A stretch of 11,626 bases of DNA. Source: UBA7692 sp033578915 (GTDB lineage: Bacteria; Bacteroidota; Bacteroidia; Chitinophagales; LD1). The translations under genes were made by a program, and so were the position numbers. The stretch covers positions 1-11,626 of the forward strand of contig JAVQWQ010000071.1 in the NCBI GenBank assembly GCA_033578915.1, read 5' to 3'. The notes beneath the pieces are model-generated. The model was given only the letters and a program-made list of their open reading frames with translations. It ran no database searches and was not told the DNA's origin. Below, in pieces: positions 6,198 through 11,626 of this stretch. Position 1 is the first letter of the stretch, and each line of letters begins with the position of its first letter.

Positions 6198-8153
6198 TTA
6201 TTGAATAATTCTAAATTCAGTTCTGCGATTAAGTCTGTGGCATTCACAATCGCCCACAGTACAGTCGGGTTGCCGTGAGCAATCTTGTAAAGGCATAGAT
6301 TCACCGTAACCTCTCGGCAAAAGCCTTTCTGATGATATTCCTTTGCTCTTCAAAAAATTCACTACACTTTCTGCTCTCTTTTGAGAGAGTATTAGATTAT
6401 AATCTTCATCACCACGGCTATCTGTGTGCGAAGCAATCTCTACACGCACTGTGGGATAGTTATTTAAAAGGTCAATTATTTCTACAAGCGCTTTTGCGGA
6501 AGCTTCGTTCAGTTCGTAGCTGTTGTAATCAAAATAAATATCATCAATGCGAAAAGGTTTGTTGAACTGCATCGGCTTTAATAACACGGCTACCTCCGCA
6601 GTATCGGCAGAAGAGAATGCGAGCACATCAAATTTTTTCTGTACAGGGAGATAATTTGTATGAGATACTTTTACGATATAGTTTCCATTTGCCGGAAGCA
6701 GGCTTAAAAGGGTAGAGCCCAAGGTATCTATTAGTACTTTCTCCGAGCTATCTAACAACGCTACAGATGCTCCCGGCAAGAAATTTCCTGTGGTATCGTA
6801 CACCGTCACTTTAAGCCACGGCCTTATTTGGGGGCTAACATAAAATGCAAAAATATCATCGCAGCAAGTGCTGTAATGCGAAGTATCTTCATGAGGCCTG
6901 TTCGATGCAAAGTATCCATTCCTTCGTTCAAAATATCTGAAAAAAGTTTCATCATAAGAAGAATTAATAGGTGGAGGCAGTGGCTTCGCTTTAGAGAATT
7001 GTTTGTTTTTGAGTTGAGCGTAGTACACATCCATCCCGCCAAATGAAGGCCACCCCGTTGAACTGAAAAACAGCGTGTTGGAGTATTCATCAAAAAAAGG
7101 TGTCACTTCATCGCGTGCTGTATTGATAACGCTGCCTGCATTGCGAGCCGCTGAAAAGCGGCCATCTTTATTGCGCTCGCAAAACCATATATCGTATCCC
7201 CCGTAACCTCCAGGACGGTTGCTCGAAAACCACAAAATTTCCTTGCCCTCAGAGGTTTGTGCCATAAAAGGATGTATGCTCGCATACATGTTGTAATTAA
7301 CTTTTTCATTCAGCTCTTTTTCATCGCTCCACATGCCTTGTTCAAAATACGCTCGCCATATAGCACATTGCTGCTCATACAACTCGCCATAGCATAGTGA
7401 AAAATATATTTCGCGCTTGCGTGGATAAAAACACAAGGAAGTAATATGATAATTACCAAGCTTGAGCCCTGTTTCAACAACAGGCAGGCTGAATGTATCT
7501 CCAAGCATTGAAGAGAAAAAGATTTGTTGTACGGAGGACGGGTTTAATGTATCTTTAAAAGCCTTCTTCAGACATGAGTTATCACATAATGAAGTATAAA
7601 ACAGCTTGTTTTGCCAAGTAGCCGGAGAGTGTTCACTGTAAGAAGTATTGATAAAGGAGGGCAGCCTTGTTACTTTAAATGAATCAGAAAAGTTGATGCT
7701 ATTAATTATTCCTTGAGTGTCAATGGCAGCATATTCTTTTAGCATGAGTTCTTTGCCGTTGTAGCAGCGCAGGAAGGTATCTATATGCACTCGCGCAAGC
7801 TGGTAGTTTCCAAGTTGTTTATAAGCCTGAGCGAGGTAATAATGCGCAGGCAGGGTGCAAGTCTTATCAAAATCTAATGACTTTTGCAGCCATTGCACAG
7901 CCTCATAATACCGCCTTAATTTGAGATTAGATACTCCTAAACGATAGAACAATTCTTTTTCAACATATCCTCTTTTTGCAGCCTCTTCGTAATACATCAA
8001 AGCCGTTGCATAATTTTGCTTATTGTATTCCTTAGTACCTATCCGCATCAAAGAAGAAGTTCGCATGCCCGGCAGCGAGTCGGAGCTGAGAAGTATAAAA
8101 GGTGTATGAAATATTGGTATCAAAAATGTGATGAAAAATTGATAGTAAGGCAT
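6198..8153 (-). CDS. PorE-like TPR / beta-propeller / CRD / OmpA-domain envelope protein
   Basis: A 651-aa envelope protein with four modules. TPR-type helical repeats at about 36-130 (KEYNKQNYATALMYYEEAAK, then two more). A beta-propeller with PD40/TolB-like blades at about 180-440, shown by ILWFSSNRPGGYGGYDIW (306-323), LFFSSTGWPSFGGMDVYY (361-378) and GYFASNRP (413-420). A carboxypeptidase-regulatory-like beta domain at about 446-526 (LKVTVYDTTGNFLPGASV). An OmpA-like peptidoglycan-binding domain at 538-651 with IYFDYNSYELNE, THTDSRG-type SHTDSRG (D577), SQKRA (R593) and NRRTEF near the end. This order is that of PorE, which anchors the type IX secretion system to peptidoglycan, but many Bacteroidota paralogues share it. 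No T9SS gene is in the window to decide. ATG at 8153 directly follows a TAA, so the start is fixed. The N-terminus is hydrophobic (6-22) yet has no lysine or arginine before it, which is odd for a signal peptide. Confidence 0.88.
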   Translation of the reverse strand: MPYYQFFITFLIPIFHTPFILLSSDSLPGMRTSSLMRIGTKEYNKQNYATALMYYEEAAKRGYVEKELFYRLGVSNLKLRRYYEAVQWLQKSLDFDKTCTLPAHYYLAQAYKQLGNYQLARVHIDTFLRCYNGKELMLKEYAAIDTQGIINSINFSDSFKVTRLPSFINTSYSEHSPATWQNKLFYTSLCDNSCLKKAFKDTLNPSSVQQIFFSSMLGDTFSLPVVETGLKLGNYHITSLCFYPRKREIYFSLCYGELYEQQCAIWRAYFEQGMWSDEKELNEKVNYNMYASIHPFMAQTSEGKEILWFSSNRPGGYGGYDIWFCERNKDGRFSAARNAGSVINTARDEVTPFFDEYSNTLFFSSTGWPSFGGMDVYYAQLKNKQFSKAKPLPPPINSSYDETFFRYFERRNGYFASNRPHEDTSHYSTCCDDIFAFYVSPQIRPWLKVTVYDTTGNFLPGASVALLDSSEKVLIDTLGSTLLSLLPANGNYIVKVSHTNYLPVQKKFDVLAFSSADTAEVAVLLKPMQFNKPFRIDDIYFDYNSYELNEASAKALVEIIDLLNNYPTVRVEIASHTDSRGDEDYNLILSQKRAESVVNFLKSKGISSERLLPRGYGESMPLQDCSRQPDCTVGDCECHRLNRRTEFRIIQ

Positions 8154-8221
8154 TTAATTATTAATAAGCTACGCCATGTTAAATGATGTATAATCATAAT
8201 AAAGTTTTTGAAGGCAACATC

Positions 8222-9088
8222 TTATACATTATTTAGTTTACGAAGCAGCCTTTTTATCCATCCGTTGTGCTTGTATCTGTTTACAAATTGTTCTGCATCG
8301 TTATCAATGGTTGGTATTTCTTCTGATATTCTTTCAATAATTCTTCCTCTTTGAGGCATTTGAAAATTATCGTATTGCAAAAAGAAATCATCATCTTCTA
8401 CCAGAAATTTTAATACATCATTTTCTCCTTCTGGCCGACAGTAATGAATAATCGAAACAGATTTTGGTGCTACAGAAATATTTACAGCAACACGAACAGC
8501 TGATGAATTGTTTGGGGGGGAGAAGTGTAGCGTTTTATGATTGTAAATAAGAAATTGACCTACTTTCATAGGTAACAGTTTCCCTAATTGACTAATCAGA
8601 ATATTATCCGTTGGAGCGTTCCACTGTCTTATTCGAGGCCCTCTGATATTGGGCGACAATCTATGCGAAAAGGGAATTACTCCAATGCATCCGTTTTCAT
8701 AATGGGTGTCTGATAATGGAATCCATATGGCAAAACTGTTATAAAAATCTTCATTTACGTATGTCCAGTCTGCATGTAATGGCATTTCGTTTTTCCCTCC
8801 GCCCTCTTTCACCATAAAGTTGGCAAAGACAGGAACATAATTGAAAAAAGTATCATCTAGTAGTATGCTAAAAAATTCAACCAGTTTGTAATGAACTAAT
8901 GATTTATATTTTTTATCAGTTGCAAAATGGGTGGTGTGGAAAGTACCTTTTCCAGGAAATGGATTAGAATGATAAAAATTTAGAACCTTTGGGCAAATTT
9001 CAGCAAGCACCGGGCTGAAGCCCACGGTGTACCCGCGCTCAATTAATTGATTATTCCAATCTCTTTTTTTTAATATTAAATTATTCAT
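8222..9088 (-). CDS. Phytanoyl-CoA dioxygenase (PhyH)-like Fe(II)/2-oxoglutarate oxygenase, copy 1
   Basis: A 288-aa cytoplasmic protein of the PhyH superfamily. The non-haem iron triad is intact: H105 and D107 in MPLHADWTYV, H188 in HKTLHFSPP, and R199 in VRVAVNIS as the 2-oxoglutarate anchor. The SFAIWIPLSDTHYENGCIGV strand and PFSH that follow the HxD are typical. Such enzymes hydroxylate or otherwise oxidise a substrate using O2 and 2-oxoglutarate; the substrate here is unknown and is probably not phytanoyl-CoA. ATG at 9088 is chosen; a TTG four codons upstream (9100) is possible but adds only KTR. It is clearly related to the next gene upstream, sharing FMVK...PLHxD...IWIPLxDT...NG...SH...KTLH, but the two are strongly diverged. 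A run of seven C (G on the plus strand, 8514-8520) sits just after the last iron ligand. The C-terminal ~70 residues after the core are charged and not recognised. Confidence 0.88.
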   Translation of the reverse strand: MNNLILKKRDWNNQLIERGYTVGFSPVLAEICPKVLNFYHSNPFPGKGTFHTTHFATDKKYKSLVHYKLVEFFSILLDDTFFNYVPVFANFMVKEGGGKNEMPLHADWTYVNEDFYNSFAIWIPLSDTHYENGCIGVIPFSHRLSPNIRGPRIRQWNAPTDNILISQLGKLLPMKVGQFLIYNHKTLHFSPPNNSSAVRVAVNISVAPKSVSIIHYCRPEGENDVLKFLVEDDDFFLQYDNFQMPQRGRIIERISEEIPTIDNDAEQFVNRYKHNGWIKRLLRKLNNV

Positions 9089-9209
9089 TCTGGTTTTCAA
9101 ATTATCTTGGTATGAACGAAATAATCCTTAAAATAATCAACTTGCTATAAACATTAAAAAATACAGAAGTCTTGCCAACTCTGGCGTAGATTCGTAATTG
9201 TGAAAACAT

Positions 9210-10031
9210 CTACTGGCTAGCAGAAAACCACTCAACAACATGCTGTGGAGTGATTGAAGGCGGTTCGTAAGTGAATTTTCTTGCAACCGGCATTCCTTTA
9301 AGACTTTCTTTGTCTTTTGAGCCAAAGAAAAAGTCATTTGGTATCTCATAAACATATACAATATTTTCTTCGGCATGATAATCGTAATACCTCAATTTAT
9401 AAAAGGGATGTACAACCCCAAAGTGCACCACCGGCCTTGGAGATTCTGTGAAATTTCCATGAGAGCCATGCAGGGTCTTGTCTCCGTAAAAGATAATATC
9501 TCCGGCATGAGCATCTATATCAATGCAATATTTTCTAAGCATCGAATCTAAATTTAAATAAGCCCATGGGGTGTGAAATGGGCGGGGATAGGTAAAATAT
9601 TTATGACTTTTTGGAAGTACAAAAAGCTGCCCATTGCTGCGATCGGTATCAACCAAAGGGATCCAAATATTTATATATGAAAATTCATCTTCATCCATTA
9701 TGCTGAAGTCTCTGTGAAGAGGCAGGTCGTCTTTTTTGAGAGGATGTTTAACCATGAAAGTTGCCGTTGGGCTTACATACTCAGTTAAATATTTATTTAA
9801 ATCATTATGTATTATATCTAATATTTTCTTGCCAACAGAAACAGATGTTTCAAATGGCAAGTCATACAAACTATTCCACATAGTATTCTCTTCAGAATTT
9901 TTGTAGTATTGATAAAACAAATCCAGTAGTTGAGAGATAACTGTTTTGTTAAACGCGTTTCTTACAAGGGCAAATCCATTAATATCAAATTCTTTTTGAA
10001 TCTCTTGGTCTAAAAATCTAGGGCTAAACAT
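9210..10031 (-). CDS. Phytanoyl-CoA dioxygenase (PhyH)-like Fe(II)/2-oxoglutarate oxygenase, copy 2
   Basis: A 273-aa cytoplasmic oxygenase, a diverged paralogue of the gene after it. The N-terminal QKEFDINGFALVRNAF (12-27) is the usual PhyH opening. The iron ligands are H106 and D108 in LPLHRDFSIMDEDE and H188 in GDKTLHGSHG (H191 is a less likely alternative). R199 in SPRPVVHFGVV is the probable 2-oxoglutarate anchor. The strand INIWIPLVDTDRSNGQLFV and SHKY follow as expected. Length is close to the family's usual 250-300 aa, so the gene looks intact. Start is ATG at 10031. It is followed after 121 bp by copy 1 in the same direction, probably one transcript, and it is divergent from a sugar oxidoreductase. 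Together these suggest oxidative tailoring of a glycan, lipid or small molecule. Substrate is unknown. Confidence 0.88.
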   Translation of the reverse strand: MFSPRFLDQEIQKEFDINGFALVRNAFNKTVISQLLDLFYQYYKNSEENTMWNSLYDLPFETSVSVGKKILDIIHNDLNKYLTEYVSPTATFMVKHPLKKDDLPLHRDFSIMDEDEFSYINIWIPLVDTDRSNGQLFVLPKSHKYFTYPRPFHTPWAYLNLDSMLRKYCIDIDAHAGDIIFYGDKTLHGSHGNFTESPRPVVHFGVVHPFYKLRYYDYHAEENIVYVYEIPNDFFFGSKDKESLKGMPVARKFTYEPPSITPQHVVEWFSASQ

Positions 10032-10041
10032 AATCTTGATT

Positions 10042-10074
10042 TTTGTTTAATTGCAAAACTATATTCTAAGTTAT
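10042..10074 (+). promoter_or_regulatory. Possible plus-strand promoter for the sugar oxidoreductase operon
   Basis: TTTG at 10042-10045 and TAAGTTAT at 10067-10074 are separated by 21 nt, within the 17-23 nt Bacteroidota spacing. The -7 box has two mismatches to TAnnTTTG. It lies 32 nt before the ATG at 10107. Confidence 0.3.
10054..10061 (-). promoter_or_regulatory. Bacteroidota -7 box (TAGTTTTG) for the tandem PhyH genes
   Basis: The reverse complement of 10054-10061 is TAGTTTTG, an exact TAnnTTTG match, ending 22 nt before the ATG at 10031. No TTTG -33 element was found upstream at proper spacing. It lies inside the spacer of the plus-strand promoter candidate, so the two divergent promoters would interlock. 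Confidence 0.42.
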
Positions 10075-10106
10075 CCTTTTTATTGATTTTTCTAATTGTT
10101 AATCTC

Positions 10107-11138
10107 ATGATCAATCTCTCTGATATAAAGATCTGCTTGGTGGGATACGGATACTGGGGGAAAAATTTGCTTCGCAACCTGCTGGAACTCTTGCCGGTAG
10201 AGCAAGTCGCTGTTGCTGAGAAAATAAAAAATAAAATTGATTTACTAAAACGTGCTCATCCAAATTTAACTTGTTATGCATCATTCGATGAGGCGCTGGC
10301 ACATAATACAAGCACAGCTTTTATCATAGCATCTGAAACAAAATATCACTATGAACATACACGCGCTGCTCTTCTTGCAGGGAAACATGTTTTTACAGAA
10401 AAGCCTCTTACGACAGCCTTGTCTCAGGCCATAGAATTAAAAAATATATCCGATGAAAAAAAACTTATATTAATGGTGGATCACATTTTTAAATATCACC
10501 CGGTGGTTTGGAAAATGAAAGAATACTTTAATGAAAACTTCTTAGGGAAAATAAATTACATAGACTGCACTCGGGTAAATCTTGGAATCTATCAGCAAGA
10601 TATTAATGTGCTATGGGATCTGGCATGCCATGACTTAAGTATAATAGATTTCTTACTTGAGGAAAAACCTGTATCTGTTCGTGCCATTGGCCGAATTAAT
10701 CCCGAACATGGCAAAGAAGACATTGCATACTTATTTTTGTACTACAAATCAGGGATGTTAGTTCAGATTAATGCCTCATGGGCAAGCCCTGTAAAAATCA
10801 GAAAAATGATTGTTGGAGGAGAAAAAAAAATGATGATTTACGATGACATTGAACCAACAAATAAACTTACAATATATGAATATGAACAAAACCCTAAATA
10901 TGATGAAAACAAAACCAAACTCACCGACTACCGCCTTGGAAACATTACCATTCCCAAGATTGAGCCTGGTGAGGCCCTTCAAAATGCTCTCAAAGATTTT
11001 TTGTACTGCATTCAAAATGGGACACAACCCTCAGCTGGAAGCCTCAATGCAGTCGAAGTAATTAATATTCTTGAAAAGGCAGAGCAATCCCTTTCTCAGA
11101 ACGGAGCTATTATTCCGTTACTACTAATTATTCAATAA
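10107..11138 (+). CDS. Gfo/Idh/MocA-family NAD(P)-dependent sugar oxidoreductase
   Basis: A 343-aa cytoplasmic oxidoreductase. The N-terminal Rossmann domain has GYGYWGKN at 13-20 for NAD(P) binding, SFDEAL near 59-64, and TEKPLTT at 97-103, where K99 is the usual catalytic lysine. The C-terminal domain carries VLWDLACHDLSIIDFLL (168-184), with D171, H175 and D176 as likely sugar-site residues. This WDLACHDLSI form occurs in members from polysaccharide gene clusters, where such enzymes oxidise or reduce nucleotide sugars; the exact sugar is not determinable. ATG at 10107 is chosen because MINLSDIKICLVGYG is a normal start; a TTG at 10083 would add eight hydrophobic residues. An A9 run lies at 10822-10830 within the gene. 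The gene abuts a family 2 glycosyltransferase and is divergent from two PhyH-like oxygenases, fitting a glycan or specialised-metabolite locus. Confidence 0.92.
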   Translation: MINLSDIKICLVGYGYWGKNLLRNLLELLPVEQVAVAEKIKNKIDLLKRAHPNLTCYASFDEALAHNTSTAFIIASETKYHYEHTRAALLAGKHVFTEKPLTTALSQAIELKNISDEKKLILMVDHIFKYHPVVWKMKEYFNENFLGKINYIDCTRVNLGIYQQDINVLWDLACHDLSIIDFLLEEKPVSVRAIGRINPEHGKEDIAYLFLYYKSGMLVQINASWASPVKIRKMIVGGEKKMMIYDDIEPTNKLTIYEYEQNPKYDENKTKLTDYRLGNITIPKIEPGEALQNALKDFLYCIQNGTQPSAGSLNAVEVINILEKAEQSLSQNGAIIPLLLIIQ

Positions 11139-11626
11139 TCATTTTCTGCTTTAATGAGGAGAATAATATTCGTCCGGTTTTTTTGCAGGCAGAATGTTTT
11201 TTAAAAAATATAAGAGGAGAAGGCGAGATTATTATTGTTGATGATGGAAGTACAGACGGCACAAGAGATATTTGCAATTCGCTTAAAAAAGAATACCCCA
11301 ATATAAAATTAATTACACATGCTAAAAACATGGGAATAGGACAAGCATTACTAAGCGGATATTCTGCTGCAACACAGGAATACATATGTGCTGTGCCTGG
11401 TGACGGGCAATTCAATATACAGGAATTATCGAAAATACAGCCTTTTGGAAAAGATACATTTTACTCCTTCTACCGCCCGCAAACCAATTACAACTTATAT
11501 CGCAAACTACTCACATGGTTGAATCGTCTTTTTAATCAACATATTCTTGGGCTTTACCTTCGCGATGTGAACTGGGTAAAAGTTTACCGCCGCGAGCATT
11601 TGATGATAACAGCGCCTGTGTTAAGA
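11117..11626 (+). CDS. Family 2 glycosyltransferase, N-terminal part (start unresolved; C-terminus outside window)
   Basis: GT-A fold glycosyltransferase of the polyprenyl-phosphate-mannosyltransferase/GtrB-like branch of GT2, which transfers a sugar from a nucleotide donor, often to a lipid carrier. Seen in the frame are YSIIIFCFNEENNI (first strand), IIIVDDGSTDGTRDI (donor site), KNMGIGQALLSGY, PGDGQF (the DxD-like metal site) and LRDVNWVKVYRRE (equivalent of the DxxxGFKxYRR acceptor-side motif). The frame is open from an in-frame TGA at 11072-11074 to the window edge, yet contains no ATG, GTG or TTG before the first conserved strand. The next TTG (11183) and ATG (about 11330) would remove essential sequence. 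The start given is the GTT at 11117, one base from GTG, which yields TTNYSIII; ATA at 11135, overlapping the oxidoreductase TAA, is another option. Membrane anchors, if any, lie beyond the window. Confidence 0.85.

Noticed and set aside
8183..8197. Small hairpin ATGAT-N5-ATCAT between PhyH copy 1 and the OmpA-domain gene
   Set aside because: Five weak A/T-rich pairs with no U-tract; not a credible terminator.
9089..9100. TTG start for PhyH copy 1
   Set aside because: ATG lies four codons downstream; the extra residues carry no family feature.
9137..9376. 79-codon minus-strand ORF overlapping the end of PhyH copy 2
   Set aside because: It lies out of frame inside a well-supported gene and shows no family feature.
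10083..10106. TTG start for the Gfo/Idh/MocA gene
   Set aside because: ATG at 10107 gives the normal short N-terminus before the Rossmann motif.
11075..11138. Programmed -1 frameshift fusing the oxidoreductase to the glycosyltransferase
   Set aside because: No X-XXY-YYZ slippery heptamer in the overlap, and the oxidoreductase already ends at its normal family C-terminus.

Overview
This looks like chromosomal DNA of a member of the Bacteroidota, a Chitinophagales/Sphingobacteriales-like AT-rich genome. Three things point there: start codons that mostly lack a Shine-Dalgarno sequence, boxes of the TAnnTTTG type upstream of several genes, and the gene families present. Those families include a TPR / beta-propeller / CRD / OmpA outer-membrane lipoprotein-like protein, a UPF0173 hydrolase, a Bacteroidota-type sodium:solute symporter and a Spy/CpxP-like secreted protein. 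The assignment is inference from sequence features, not from a database search.

Layout. Positions 1-2768 (minus strand) hold a likely operon read right to left: a sodium:solute symporter, a LOG-family phosphoribohydrolase (6 nt downstream) and a secreted M23 endopeptidase that runs off the left edge. Positions 2769-3099 are a divergent intergenic region with promoter-like elements and an 8-bp inverted repeat. Positions 3100-5067 (plus) hold a UPF0173 metal-dependent hydrolase, an orphan ParA/Soj ATPase and SufE. Positions 5137-5994 (plus) hold a Spy/CpxP-like secreted helical protein and a DgkA-family lipid kinase with a TTG start under a 14-bp palindrome. After a 203-bp convergent gap, 6198-8153 (minus) is the PorE-like TPR/propeller/OmpA protein.

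Positions 8222-10031 (minus) hold two tandem, related phytanoyl-CoA-dioxygenase-like Fe(II)/2-oxoglutarate oxygenases. A compact 75-bp divergent promoter region separates them from a plus-strand Gfo/Idh/MocA sugar oxidoreductase (10107-11138). That gene overlaps or abuts a family 2 glycosyltransferase truncated by the right edge, which has no ATG/GTG/TTG start in its open frame. This right-hand third looks like the edge of a surface-glycan or specialised-metabolite locus.

The left and central genes are mostly housekeeping or envelope functions: peptidoglycan hydrolysis and anchoring, lipid-carrier recycling, Fe-S assembly and chromosome partition. The accessory-looking part is 8222-11626. Its paired oxygenases next to sugar-modifying enzymes are the best candidate for something undescribed. 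No RNA gene, insertion sequence or CRISPR array was seen.
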